The notes under the pieces were generated by a model. The model was not told the DNA's origin. It searched no databases and saw only the letters and a list, made by a program, of their open reading frames with translations. Positions 1-8,272 of a DNA stretch of 64,000 nucleotides are shown piece by piece (position 1 is the first letter of the stretch; every line of letters starts with the position of its first letter). The DNA is taken from contig NC_009712.1 of NCBI RefSeq assembly GCF_000017625.1, forward strand, positions 2,478,944 to 2,542,943, in the 5' to 3' direction. This stretch comes from Methanoregula boonei 6A8 (GTDB taxonomy: Archaea; Halobacteriota; Methanomicrobia; Methanomicrobiales; Methanospirillaceae). Position numbers and translations under genes: made by a program.

Positions 1-1
1 C

Positions 2-1159
2 TTAGCCCCGGCTTCATCCGGGGTCAGCTTTGGCACGTTCAGTGATACAGACCTGCAAAAGATGAAGAAAGGAGGAATCGTCAGCCAGCCGGTCAATAAC
101 AGCCTGATGGGCGGTACGGCAATGATCTCCGGTATCGAGGACAGGCCGACTTTCCTGGTGGTGCAGGTATTCACGGATCGCATGGTCTATTCGGACGTTC
201 AGACGTCGATCCTGATCATTGCAGCATCCATTGTCGCCCTGAGCGCGATATTTATCATAGCAGTACAGTTTTTACTCCAGCGCTTCGTGCTCGGGCCACT
301 CAGTGCTCTGGACAATGATATGCAGATTATCGGCAGGTCCGGTGATCTCTCGCGCCGCATCCCGGAAAAGGGCGACGAGGAGATCGTTTCGGTTACCCGG
401 GCCTTTAACCAGATGCTTGCAGATCTTGAAGAAAACCAGGAGGAACTTTCTGTTGCACAGGATGAGCTTGCGCAGCATAACCGTAAGCTTGAGGAACTCA
501 ACCGGAAGGCCAACCTGTATCTTGATATTTACCTTGATGTGATAACCTACGAGATCCTGAATTCGATCATGGGCCTCCGGGGATATGCCGAGTACCTCAC
601 CGAGACTGCCGGGGAGAAGGAAAAACGGTTCCTCAAAAAGATTGTTGAGCTGGCCCAGAAGAGCAGCAATGTAATTCGAAACATCGAGACCATCAGCCGC
701 ATTTACAAGATGCAGCCCGGCGTCGTTGCAGTCAATCTTGAAGAGATCATAAGAAAAGAGGCCGCAACCCGCCCGGATATCCAAATCTCTGTTACGAATT
801 GCAACCGCAGGGTACTCGCAAACGATATGCTCGGGGTCGTGTTTGACAACCTGTTTTCAAACAGCCTCAAATTCGGGGGAGCAGGCGTAGCCATAGAAAT
901 TTCCGCCACGGACAATGAACAGGGCGTGCTTGAGATATCCGTGGCCGACAACGGACCGGGAATCCCTGATGAGATGAAGCCGGGAATCTTTGATCGGTTT
1001 GCCAAGGATTCCAAGACCCGGAGCAGCTATGGCCTGGGGCTTCATATCGTTAAAATGCTCATGGACGGGTACGGCGGCCGGATTTGGGCAGACGACAGGA
1101 TACACGGTGATCCCTCTTCGGGTGTTGCAATACGGTTTACCCTGAACCTTGCCGAGTGA
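2..1159 (+). CDS. Membrane sensor histidine kinase-like protein (5' partial)
   Basis: The reading frame is open to the left edge of the window, so the N-terminus is missing; the first in-frame ATG is at 62. Numbering from it, there is the end of an extracellular sensor domain (probably CHASE4-like), a membrane helix near 48-72, a HAMP linker near 75-128, a coiled coil, a dimerisation helix near 150-180 and an HATPase domain with N-box (DNLFSNSLKFG, 262-272), G1 (ADNGPG, 295-300) and G2 (GLGL, 324-327). At the H-box the sequence is ITYE, with Tyr163 where the phosphorylated His is expected. The ATP-binding half looks intact. It could be a non-phosphorylating sensor or use another residue. No response regulator lies nearby. 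Confidence 0.85.
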   Translation, partial: LAPASSGVSFGTFSDTDLQKMKKGGIVSQPVNNSLMGGTAMISGIEDRPTFLVVQVFTDRMVYSDVQTSILIIAASIVALSAIFIIAVQFLLQRFVLGPLSALDNDMQIIGRSGDLSRRIPEKGDEEIVSVTRAFNQMLADLEENQEELSVAQDELAQHNRKLEELNRKANLYLDIYLDVITYEILNSIMGLRGYAEYLTETAGEKEKRFLKKIVELAQKSSNVIRNIETISRIYKMQPGVVAVNLEEIIRKEAATRPDIQISVTNCNRRVLANDMLGVVFDNLFSNSLKFGGAGVAIEISATDNEQGVLEISVADNGPGIPDEMKPGIFDRFAKDSKTRSSYGLGLHIVKMLMDGYGGRIWADDRIHGDPSSGVAIRFTLNLAE

Positions 1160-1216
1160 ACTCACACTGGCCTGCAGAGAGGGAAAACCATAGGGAGGTA
1201 ATAAAAAAACGCACGT

Positions 1217-1831
1217 TCACCCGTGCCGCTCCCGCGTATCGATCAGGAACCCCTCTTCGCTGACCGTGAAGGGAAGCATCTTTTCCAGGAGACCGGCGCC
1301 CTGCATCTTGGGGATGTTGAGATAGCGTTTGAGCTTGTCACCTTCGGAAATCGTGGTAATCTGTACAACTCCGTCTGCCATTGCCCGCATCAGGGCTTCG
1401 TGACGCTCTGAGAGAACGCCGCGATCTATGAGCAGGAGAAAGACCCGCCCGGTCTTTGCCGCAGCACTGATGCGGGAGATCCCCTCGCGAAGCTCAGCAA
1501 GCGGCGAATCGAGGAAGTAAAGGGAAAACTGGTCCACGATCACCATATCTCCCTTACCATGAAGCGTAATGGCATCCAGAAGAGTACCCGGAGCAGTCCC
1601 ATGCATCTCCTCCTCAACGAAAAATCCTTTGGCCGGCAGGATACGCATGCGGGTCATATCATTTTTGATATCATCCGCTGACCGGATCGTGACATAGCAC
1701 ACTTCTTTTCCGGCACCTGCAGCATCAGCGGCAATATACTGGGCATAGACCGATTTTGCGAGCCCTGTTTCTTCTTCGATCAGGATCACGCTCTTCTGTG
1801 GAAAAATATCCATGCCGTGTACAGCTGCCAT
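1217..1831 (-). CDS. KaiC/RecA-like ATPase-fold protein with altered P-loop
   Basis: This 204-residue protein resembles a single RecA-fold ATPase domain of the KaiC/archaellum FlaH type. The P-loop position (residues 19-27) reads EEETGLAKS: the first glycine is Glu and the second is Ala, while Lys and Ser are kept. A Walker B-like strand MVIVDQFS lies near 96-103. It is shorter than KaiC and has no second domain. Such degenerate KaiC-like proteins are common in methanogens and usually lack an assigned role. Met7 is an alternative start. It stands alone, convergent with the sensor kinase gene. The function is unknown; a regulatory or signalling ATPase relative is inference. Confidence 0.7.
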   Translation of the reverse strand: MAAVHGMDIFPQKSVILIEEETGLAKSVYAQYIAADAAGAGKEVCYVTIRSADDIKNDMTRMRILPAKGFFVEEEMHGTAPGTLLDAITLHGKGDMVIVDQFSLYFLDSPLAELREGISRISAAAKTGRVFLLLIDRGVLSERHEALMRAMADGVVQITTISEGDKLKRYLNIPKMQGAGLLEKMLPFTVSEEGFLIDTRERHG

Positions 1832-2016
1832 TACCTATCGTTTGCATGTCCCCGCTCATAAGGGCTTTCCAAGAGGTTACAAACAACCAGATCCAAAACT
1901 GATTATTACTGGATTGGGCAGAAACCGGTTATTGCGGCCGAAATCCAGAATATTCCCTGATTACCGATATGATATCATGCAAACGACATTAAAACAGTTT
2001 TTTCTTATACAGAAAA

Positions 2017-2026
2017 TTTATATATC
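2017..2026 (+). promoter_or_regulatory. Probable TATA box for the 2100 gene
   Basis: The sequence TTTATATATC lies in an AT-rich stretch. A start site about 25 nt downstream would fall near 2050, just before the ATG at 2100. This argues against the earlier in-frame starts at 1812, 1977 and 2043. Confidence 0.45.
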
Positions 2027-2099
2027 AAAGACTCAAACTATAATGTATCCCCCACAGAGATCCACTCATACAAGGGCGAGTCTTTGTAATGCAACCATC

Positions 2100-2546
2100 A
2101 TGCAGACCATTACTGCCCTCGCACGGCGCATCTGGGATGCGCCTGCGTACATTGCTGTCGTTCCCCCGCTTGCGGTAAGTATCGACTACGCCCTGACTTT
2201 TTATCTTGCCGGCAACACCGGCATGATCCTCCAGTGGGAGGCAAGTCCGCTTGTGCGGTTTGCCGTTGCCCACAACAGTATGGCGCTCTATTTCCTTGCG
2301 CTCGTTGTCTTTTACTACGCTGCCGCGTATGCCGTGCTCCGCATCCTGCACCCGACCGGTTTTTACCGGTACGGGGTCGGACTGGTCCTGCTGGTGAGCC
2401 TGACCCATGTACTGGGAGGCATCTCGTGGCAGCTGAAAAACTCGTGGTACTCCTACGGGATAGCGGCCCTCTCGCTCCTGACCATAATCATAGCGATCTG
2501 CCTGTTCGGGTATGCCTTTTTCCGACAGTCCCGTTCATCCGCATGA
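2100..2546 (+). CDS. Multi-pass membrane protein of unknown function
   Basis: From the ATG at 2100 the protein is 148 residues and has about four hydrophobic segments (residues ~15-35, ~55-78, ~88-108, ~120-142), including stretches such as LYFLALVVFYYAAAY. In-frame starts exist at 1812, 1977 and 2043, but the upstream part has no membrane or family features and would overlap the AT-rich promoter. A charged tail (RQSRSSA) follows the last helix. I do not recognise the family. It sits among other small membrane proteins that are not obviously co-transcribed. Confidence 0.65.
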   Translation: MQTITALARRIWDAPAYIAVVPPLAVSIDYALTFYLAGNTGMILQWEASPLVRFAVAHNSMALYFLALVVFYYAAAYAVLRILHPTGFYRYGVGLVLLVSLTHVLGGISWQLKNSWYSYGIAALSLLTIIIAICLFGYAFFRQSRSSA

Positions 2547-2610
2547 AGATATCCTGATTACCCCATATATCTCAATATTAATCGGATGCAGATATATTTT
2601 AGATTCAAAA

Positions 2611-2622
2611 AGAATATATTCT
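2611..2622. promoter_or_regulatory. Perfect 12-bp palindrome in AT-rich promoter region
   Basis: AGAATATATTCT reads the same on both strands and lies about 75 nt before the GTG at 2697. It could be the TATA region of that small gene, an operator, or both. Nothing further supports a specific regulator. Confidence 0.3.
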
Positions 2623-2696
2623 GATCCTGACAGAATACTTCCCCGAGCAGGTAGTGCGGGTAAACTAAAAAGGACTGACCCGTAGGAACAAGGGAA

Positions 2697-2909
2697 GTGA
2701 ATGAATCCGTGAGCAGAACAGAAACAAACCTGGACAAGATAAATCATACTGTTATTCCCGCAGCTGCCTGTCTCGCACTTCTCAGCGCAGGAAGCCTTTC
2801 GGTCTATGGGGAGTTCGATCTCGTAGTCCCGCTGATCGCCTCCATTTCGGCCGTTTGCATCCTTTACCTGGCGATCATGATTGCGGCCCGGCACACGGCC
2901 CCTTCATGA
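2697..2909 (+). CDS. Small two-helix membrane protein
   Basis: This 70-residue frame starts at GTG and has two hydrophobic stretches (about residues 19-36 and 42-63) separated by a short acidic turn (YGEFD). A purine-rich AGGAACAAGGGA stretch just upstream could act as a ribosome binding site, and an AT-rich promoter-like segment lies at 2585-2625. I recognise no family. The amphipathic N-terminus and two-helix hairpin make it a plausible real small membrane protein rather than a chance frame. Confidence 0.5.
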   Translation: MNESVSRTETNLDKINHTVIPAAACLALLSAGSLSVYGEFDLVVPLIASISAVCILYLAIMIAARHTAPS

Positions 2910-3012
2910 CACACCAGATATTGTTTTGAAATCTCCGCGAATCGGAAGTGCCCTTTTTGCAGATCCTCCTCTGTTTCGATGCGCAGATCCGGATCTTTTT
3001 CAAAGATCAATA

Positions 3013-3420
3013 TCAGCCGTGCACGATAAACAGCAGTTGGTCTGAGTACATGAGCCAGAACAGGTTCACCGTGAAGGCAAGCATATAGGGGATGCAGGCA
3101 ACCTGGACAATCCGGAGACCAAGGCCCGGGTAATTGTGTTCCATGATGTTTGCGACAATAATGGTAAAGAGAGCAAACAGCAGTTTGAGGCCGAGGTGGA
3201 GCAGGGGCCGGTAGACAATAAACGCCATAAAGGGGTTTGCTTCCGACGCAGCCCCTGCACCTGCACCCTTCCAGAGAAGCAGGGTCGTGGAGAGAACATC
3301 AAAGATAACCAGAAACGTCAGGAAGAGCAGCCATTCGCTGTCTATGGCGATTTCGTCCGGAAATAGCGTCCGAACAATGGACTCAAGACGGGAGGGCAGG
3401 GTCTTGCTGCACTGCATCAC
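3013..3420 (-). CDS. DUF5658-like small membrane protein
   Basis: The protein has 135 residues with four predicted helices. After a 25-residue N-terminus, the first helix contains FDVLSTTLLL, and the loop after it has EANPFM, the pattern (D...ST, then EANP) typical of DUF5658-type proteins. Two more helices and a C-terminal helix follow. The function of this family is not known. A TATA-like element on the minus strand (rc of TATAAATAGA) lies near 3470-3480. The gene is divergent from the secreted protein at 3613. Confidence 0.6.
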   Translation of the reverse strand: MMQCSKTLPSRLESIVRTLFPDEIAIDSEWLLFLTFLVIFDVLSTTLLLWKGAGAGAASEANPFMAFIVYRPLLHLGLKLLFALFTIIVANIMEHNYPGLGLRIVQVACIPYMLAFTVNLFWLMYSDQLLFIVHG

Positions 3421-3529
3421 AAAGGATACTCCGGACTGCTGCTCGTTACGTGAATATCTTTTGTCCCCCCTATAAATAGATAGTTCAGTTATCGCAATAA
3501 AAATGAAAAATCCTTATTCAACATCTTTT

Positions 3530-3547
3530 TAATATAGAGATTATATC
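3530..3547 (+). promoter_or_regulatory. Probable TATA region for the 3613 gene
   Basis: The AT-rich run TAATATAGAGATTATATC in the divergent intergenic region could serve the plus-strand gene at 3613, giving a leader of roughly 45-55 nt. Confidence 0.35.
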
Positions 3548-3612
3548 TTAAGTATAGATACCGGCACGCCAGCGTACCGGGTCTTTCTCCCTTCCTCCCG
3601 GGTCGTGCAGTT

Positions 3613-4296
3613 GTGAACCTGATCATCCTGAAATACGGCATCCTCATCGGGGCTCTCCTTGCAACCACGTTGTACGTCTCACCCGCGTTAAACCCGCTTT
3701 CTGCACCCTCCGGGAATCAGAACAGCAGCGGGATCGATGCCCAGTCGATCTTTGCCTTCGGTTCACAGGTATTTTACAAGCAGGTCTCCCAGCCGGGAAA
3801 CGAGTACATGCAGACCAGTGTCCAGGGATATTCCCAGAACCTGGTTCCAAGCGATGCCGATAACCGGAACTACTCCTCGTCATGGCAGGTCGGGGTTGCA
3901 GACTTTGTCACCGGTTACAACCGGTGCACTTCTGCACTCTTTGATCTTGCCTCAGTACCCACGATGCAGACTGCAAAGGAGAAGATGGCGGTATGCGCCG
4001 AGTTTGCAGAAGGCGAGGGCGAGATGACCAAAGGACAGGACGAGTTTACTTCGGCAAAAGCCAGTGCGTCGCCGGCAACGGACTCCGGGTTTACCATTGC
4101 CATGGTCCTGGAACGGACTGGGGAGATTATCCAGAGTTCCGACAATGCTGACACTGCCTGCATGAAAGCAGTCGTGGCCGATCACAACCACGATCAGGAG
4201 GGGTTTGCAGAGAACCTCAAGGCCACACAGAGCGCGGTGCAGGATATGCAGCGTGTGTATCCCGAGCTCCAGGTACTGAGCAGTGACTTTACCTAA
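3613..4296 (+). CDS. Secreted or membrane-anchored protein of unknown function
   Basis: This 227-residue protein starts at GTG. One N-terminal hydrophobic segment (residues ~3-24) would act as signal or anchor, followed by a Ser/Asn/Gln-rich extracellular-type region and a mainly helical remainder with few aromatic residues. Two cysteines near residues 102 and 136 could form a disulfide; another lies near residue 190. I recognise no domain. The overall pattern (N-terminal helix, then a polar helical domain of about 200 residues) is similar to the lipoprotein at 13648-14286, though without clear sequence identity by eye. Confidence 0.6.
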   Translation: MNLIILKYGILIGALLATTLYVSPALNPLSAPSGNQNSSGIDAQSIFAFGSQVFYKQVSQPGNEYMQTSVQGYSQNLVPSDADNRNYSSSWQVGVADFVTGYNRCTSALFDLASVPTMQTAKEKMAVCAEFAEGEGEMTKGQDEFTSAKASASPATDSGFTIAMVLERTGEIIQSSDNADTACMKAVVADHNHDQEGFAENLKATQSAVQDMQRVYPELQVLSSDFT

Positions 4297-4380
4297 ATCC
4301 GAGGATGAAGAGGAGATCCGAACGATGAAAACGATAAAAAAACCACGGGCAAAAAACCCGGGCGCGGCAGAACAGGTGAT

Positions 4381-4716
4381 ATGTGTATGAAATTACCCGA
4401 CCCCAGAAGAATGCTTGTTGACGACCGGCAGGTAAGCGATGAAGAGTTCAGGAGAGAGAACCTGGTATATGTGATCTCGGCAGCGGCCATGATGATCATC
4501 GGCCCGCTCTTTATCTATCACGGGTTCAACCTCCTGCCCTGGCCGTACACAACCAAATGGGGAGCCCTCTCGATCGCCATCGGGCTTTTTATCCTCTTTT
4601 TCGGATTCAGCCTCTGGCAGGACCGGCAGGTACAGATCTTCCAGCGGACCTATGCAAAGGATGCGGCAGAGCTCAAAGCGCTCCTCCGGGATCTCAAAGA
4701 AGAGAGAAAACCGTAA
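4381..4716 (+). CDS. Small two-helix membrane protein
   Basis: This 111-residue protein has a polar N-terminus (residues 1-28), two hydrophobic helices (about 29-50 and 58-77) separated by LLPWPYTTKW, and a charged C-terminal tail rich in Lys, Arg and Glu that probably lies in the cytoplasm. ATG codons at 4381 and 4387 are both possible starts. It ends 13 nt before exonuclease III on the same strand, so the two may be co-transcribed. No family is recognised. Confidence 0.6.
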   Translation: MCMKLPDPRRMLVDDRQVSDEEFRRENLVYVISAAAMMIIGPLFIYHGFNLLPWPYTTKWGALSIAIGLFILFFGFSLWQDRQVQIFQRTYAKDAAELKALLRDLKEERKP

Positions 4717-4729
4717 AAGGTGAGTAGGG

Positions 4730-5542
4730 ATGCCGACCATCCTTTCCTGGAACGTGAACGGCCTTCGCGGGTGCTATGACCGCAAGCAGTTCCTGCCGGT
4801 CTTCCGGCACAACCCGGAGATCGTCTGCGTCCAGGAGACCAAAGCCCCGGGGGAGAAACTCCCCGAACGAGTACGGAACCTGTACGGCTACCACACGTTT
4901 TTTTCTGCGGTTCCGGCGGGAAGCACGGCAGGGGTAGGGCTCTTTACCCGGCATGAACCCCTCTCGGTACAGTATGGCTTTGGCGATCCGGACTTTGATA
5001 ATAAGGGCCGGGTCCTTATGGCGGATTACGGGAGATTCGTGCTGCTCAACATTGCCTTTCCCCTCGGGATAAAACCGATGGGAAACCTGGACAACAAACT
5101 GAGGTTCTACGATGCATTTCTCTTGTACATCCGTTCTCTCTGTGAACAGGGCCGGGCCGTGATCGTCTGCGGCGATTTCAACGTGGCGCACACCGACAAG
5201 GATCTCTATAATCCGCCAAAAAAACCGGTCCGCCAAGTGGGCATATCCCCGGATGAGCGTGGCAGGATCGACCAGCTGATCGCACTCGGGTTCACCGACA
5301 CGTTCCGGCTCTTCCATGCGGGCCCCGGCTACTATACGCGCTGGCCGTTCCAGAACAATTCGAGGGAGCGCAACTTCGGCTGGCGGATCGATTACTGTTT
5401 CGTGAGCCAGGCATTGCGGCCGTTTGTGGCCGATGCCACGATCCTGCACGAGATCAAAGGATCGGATCACTGCCCGGTTGCACTGGAGCTCAACCTGCCG
5501 GAAACGGATATGATCCTTCCCGCCCCAAAAGCGGTATCATGA
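4730..5542 (+). CDS. xthA: Exodeoxyribonuclease III (AP endonuclease family)
   Basis: The 270-residue protein matches the ExoIII/Ape1 family, which cleaves DNA at abasic sites and trims 3' ends in base excision repair. Signature elements appear in order: LSWNVNGLR (residues ~5-13), QETKAP with metal-binding Glu36, the DFNVAHTD active-site loop near 143-150, WRIDYC near 218, and the C-terminal GSDHCPV with the catalytic Asp-His pair. The length is typical. It may be co-transcribed with the small membrane protein ending 13 nt upstream. A T8 tract follows within 50 nt. Confidence 0.95.
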   Translation: MPTILSWNVNGLRGCYDRKQFLPVFRHNPEIVCVQETKAPGEKLPERVRNLYGYHTFFSAVPAGSTAGVGLFTRHEPLSVQYGFGDPDFDNKGRVLMADYGRFVLLNIAFPLGIKPMGNLDNKLRFYDAFLLYIRSLCEQGRAVIVCGDFNVAHTDKDLYNPPKKPVRQVGISPDERGRIDQLIALGFTDTFRLFHAGPGYYTRWPFQNNSRERNFGWRIDYCFVSQALRPFVADATILHEIKGSDHCPVALELNLPETDMILPAPKAVS

Positions 5543-5546
5543 ACTG

Positions 5547-5590
5547 AGGGGGGAGGGGGTGACCCCTACCCACCCCCGCTTCTTTTTTTT
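5547..5590 (+). terminator. Probable terminator after exonuclease III
   Basis: A G/C-rich dyad (GGGGGTGACCCC core) is followed by a run of eight T at 5583-5590. Archaeal transcription stops at such T tracts. Confidence 0.5.
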
Positions 5591-6000
5591 AACAGGGACC
5601 TACCCCCCCACCCGGTTCCATCATAATAACCCAAATTTCCTGCGGTGCTCACACCGGAGACCGGCACGGACAATCTCCCAAATGGGGGGGGGGGAGGGTG
5701 CCCCCCACCCCCCTCACCCCATTTTTTCAACAAGGAGTCACCCTACCCCATCGATGTTTGCATGTGTGTAGTGGTTACTTGCGTTTGTAGGCCGGGATCT
5801 TACAAACCCGATGCAGATCGCGCAAACACGGGCAAGCCAATCGGATTCCAACGGACTATCCAGACAACTGGACCAGTGCATATTTTCCATGGATCCGGAA
5901 GTGAGCCGCCGTAATAATAAGAGTCATCGTAAACCAATAATCCCTATATCCTATTGCGATCACTATATTGAAAAACCTTAAATCTATATCAAAAACGCTA
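5591..6000. other. Gene-free spacer with G/C homopolymers and hairpins
   Basis: No credible gene is present on either strand. The segment holds an 11-nt G run (5684-5694) directly followed by C-rich blocks (5701-5720) that can fold back on it, and a perfect 7-bp inverted repeat, GTTTGTA at 5783-5789 and TACAAAC at 5801-5807. The short frames here consist of low-complexity Pro/Gly-type translation and are not likely coding. Confidence 0.6.
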
Positions 6001-6010
6001 AAAATATATA
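6001..6010 (+). promoter_or_regulatory. Candidate TATA box of pstS
   Basis: AAAATATATA would place the transcript start near 6030 and give a leader of about 120 nt, long for an archaeon. A second AT-rich candidate (TTTTTTAAAAAT, 6109-6120) lies closer to the start codon, but a start 25 nt from it would remove the AGGTGA ribosome binding site at about 6139-6144. Confidence 0.35.
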
Positions 6011-6150
6011 GTCCTGAGACCATTACTTCATTGGTGAATTGACATCTGTGGGGGATGAATGAACTTCACCAGAAAACTCCGTGGCAAATCCATTAGTCTC
6101 TACCAATATTTTTTAAAAATCCCATCCACGAACACCAAGGTGAAAAATCA

Positions 6151-7293
6151 ATGTACGCAAACATGAAACGCATGAACAATGAGATGGCAGTTTCACCGAT
6201 TGTCGCAACGCTCGTCCTTATCGTCGTTGCAGTCATCGGCGCAGTTGCCGTAGGTACCATCATGGGTACCTTCTCAACCAGTGTAGCAAAGCAGGCGAAC
6301 ACAAACCAGGCAGGATCTGCCTCCCAGAACGAGATTCTCGTTGCAGGCTCAACCACCGTCGACCCGATCACCCAGGCAGCAGGGACGCTCTACACCACTG
6401 AAAACCCGGGCGTCAAGGTTGTCTCACAGGCAACCGCCAGCGGTGCAGGTGTCCAGGCAGTCGGTGACGGCGTCGCAGATATCGGCGCAGTCTCCGAAGT
6501 CGTCAAGCCCGCATGGACCAACCAGTTCCCGAACCTCAAGCAGTACCAGATCGGTGAGGGCGCAATTGTCCTCATTACCAACAAGGCAAACCCGGCCATG
6601 ACAGCCGCCAATCTCAGCACCGCTGCTAATGGACAGAACTTCTACAACGATCTCGTAGGTGTATACAACCCAACCACAGCATCTTCTTACACCCTGAACG
6701 CTCCGTGGACAAACGGAACGGGAACCAATTCCTTTACCGTAGTCTACCGCGCTGACGGCTCGGGTACGGCAGACTCTTTCTTTAAGAACTACCTTAAACT
6801 TACCAGCTCGCCAACCTCAAACGCCAACTGGAGCAGCCTTGCAGTCAACGGTAACCCGATGATGGTTCAGACCGTTGGTAACACAGCCTATTCAATCGGA
6901 TTCGCTGACTATGGCGACGCAGTAGCAAACGTTATTGGTACCGGTACTGTTACAATCCTTCCGGCATGGGATCCGGTACAAGCTAAGGTTCAGACCCTCC
7001 CCAACTCGTTCGACACTGCATTCGGCACGGGCACCACGGCAAACTGGAACGACCTTCGGAATGAAGCAAAGTACATCTACCAGACTACCGTTGAAGGACA
7101 GACCTCAACTGCATCGCAAACCTGGCCGTCTGGACTTATCCGCCCGCTCATTTACCTCACTAACGGACAGCCCAGCTCTTCAGTCCAGGAATTCATCAAC
7201 TACGTCCAGGCAGACCCGATTGAAACCGTCAACGGTAACCACTACGGTGTCTTCCAGGCAACCAACAACTACGCTATCGCAGATATCTCCTAA
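6151..7293 (+). CDS. pstS: Phosphate-binding protein PstS with archaeal pilin-type N-terminus
   Basis: This is the substrate-binding subunit of a phosphate ABC transporter. Residues ~65-375 match the PBP fold: AGSTTVDP near 66-73, an ASGAGV motif followed by DGVADIGAVS near 98-116, and the phosphate-loop signature RADGSGTADSFF near 200. Instead of an ordinary lipoprotein signal, the N-terminus reads NNEMAVSPIVATLVLIVV, the AVSP-type start of archaeal type IV pilin/archaellin N-terminal domains, with a hydrophobic helix to about residue 45. The protein therefore appears pilin-anchored or even polymerisable. An AGGTGA ribosome binding site precedes the ATG. pstC and pstA follow after a 65-nt gap that contains a T9 tract. 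Confidence 0.9.
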   Translation: MYANMKRMNNEMAVSPIVATLVLIVVAVIGAVAVGTIMGTFSTSVAKQANTNQAGSASQNEILVAGSTTVDPITQAAGTLYTTENPGVKVVSQATASGAGVQAVGDGVADIGAVSEVVKPAWTNQFPNLKQYQIGEGAIVLITNKANPAMTAANLSTAANGQNFYNDLVGVYNPTTASSYTLNAPWTNGTGTNSFTVVYRADGSGTADSFFKNYLKLTSSPTSNANWSSLAVNGNPMMVQTVGNTAYSIGFADYGDAVANVIGTGTVTILPAWDPVQAKVQTLPNSFDTAFGTGTTANWNDLRNEAKYIYQTTVEGQTSTASQTWPSGLIRPLIYLTNGQPSSSVQEFINYVQADPIETVNGNHYGVFQATNNYAIADIS

Positions 7294-7316
7294 GCGAGAT
7301 AATCCAAATCCACTAA

Positions 7317-7325
7317 TTTTTTTTT
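7317..7325 (+). terminator. T9 tract between pstS and pstC
   Basis: Nine consecutive T lie between the pstS stop and the pstC start. In archaea this could terminate part of the transcripts and so yield more PstS than permease. This role is inference. Confidence 0.4.
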
Positions 7326-7358
7326 CGTATCGATTATCACTGGATCGTTGAACATCTC

Positions 7359-8270
7359 ATGAAGGAACGCGCCGACATACACAAGAGCATCTTCTTTGGT
7401 ATTGCCGGCATCACTGCGATCCTCGTCTTTGTGATCATCGGGTTTCTGATCTATGCTGCCGCCCCTGTACTGGAAACGTCGGGGATCGGGTTTATTACAA
7501 ATTCGGTCTGGAATTACGATACCAACCAGTATGGCATCTTCATCTTCCTGATCGATACCATCATCGTGACTGCACTCACCCTTGCCCTTGCCATTCCGTT
7601 TGGTCTTCTCACCGCGATGTACCTGGCAGAATGGGCACCAGCATGGATGGAGAAGATCATCCGGCCCATTGTGGAGCTGCTTGTCGGCATTCCCTCGGTA
7701 GTCTATGGACTGTTTGGAGTCCTTATCCTCTCCACGGTTTTTATGGACTTCTTAAACCCTACTGTTGATCATCTTCTCGGGTTTATCCCCATCTTCAGAA
7801 ATATCCACCCAAATTTTCACCAAGGACTCTTCCTTTCCGCTGCCATCCTTGCCATAATGGTAATACCCACAATTGTTGCCCTGTCGCAGGAGGCGATGCG
7901 GGGAGTTTCATCTGAATATCGTGAAGCATCCATCGCGCTCGGAGCGACACAGTGGGAGACCATGAGGAACGTGATCCTCCCCTGCGCATTCCCGGGTATC
8001 GTTACAGCAGTCGTTCTTGCAATGATGAGGGCAATGGGAGAGACCATGGCAATCGTGATGCTCTTAGGAAATACACCCATAATCCCATCATCAATTTTTG
8101 ATGTCGGATATACGATGACCGCGAAGATCCTCAATGATATCCTGTACTACGTCGCTTCTCCACAGCCCAGAGCCGCAATATTCGGGATAGCGGTTGTGCT
8201 CTTCTTTATGGAGATGCTGGCCGTAGCAGGTGTCCGGCTCATCTGCTCGTGGGCACAAAGAAGGTCCTAA
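7359..8270 (+). CDS. pstC: Phosphate ABC transporter permease PstC
   Basis: The 303-residue protein has about six membrane helices and the features of PstC: an N-terminal helix followed by a periplasmic-type segment, the GIPSVVYGLFG motif near 108-118, and the cytoplasmic coupling loop EYREASIALGATQWETM near 186-202 that contacts the ATPase. It forms the membrane channel with PstA. The ATG at 7359 is followed by a hydrophilic N-terminus of usual length. The stop is only 2 nt before the likely pstA start. The coupling loop implies a working ATPase partner, but no pstB is found in the window. Confidence 0.92.
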   Translation: MKERADIHKSIFFGIAGITAILVFVIIGFLIYAAAPVLETSGIGFITNSVWNYDTNQYGIFIFLIDTIIVTALTLALAIPFGLLTAMYLAEWAPAWMEKIIRPIVELLVGIPSVVYGLFGVLILSTVFMDFLNPTVDHLLGFIPIFRNIHPNFHQGLFLSAAILAIMVIPTIVALSQEAMRGVSSEYREASIALGATQWETMRNVILPCAFPGIVTAVVLAMMRAMGETMAIVMLLGNTPIIPSSIFDVGYTMTAKILNDILYYVASPQPRAAIFGIAVVLFFMEMLAVAGVRLICSWAQRRS

Positions 8271-8272
8271 TT

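Noticed and set aside
4694..5470. 258-codon minus-strand frame over exonuclease III
   Set aside because: Antisense shadow of a gene with all ExoIII motifs.
5559..5914. Two short plus-strand frames in the homopolymer spacer
   Set aside because: Translation is low-complexity Pro/Gly/His driven by C and G runs; no ribosome binding site or conserved pattern.
6033..6070. GGTGAA...TTCACC inverted repeat before pstS as a Pho-type operator
   Set aside because: Only six paired bases across a 26-nt gap; too weak to claim.
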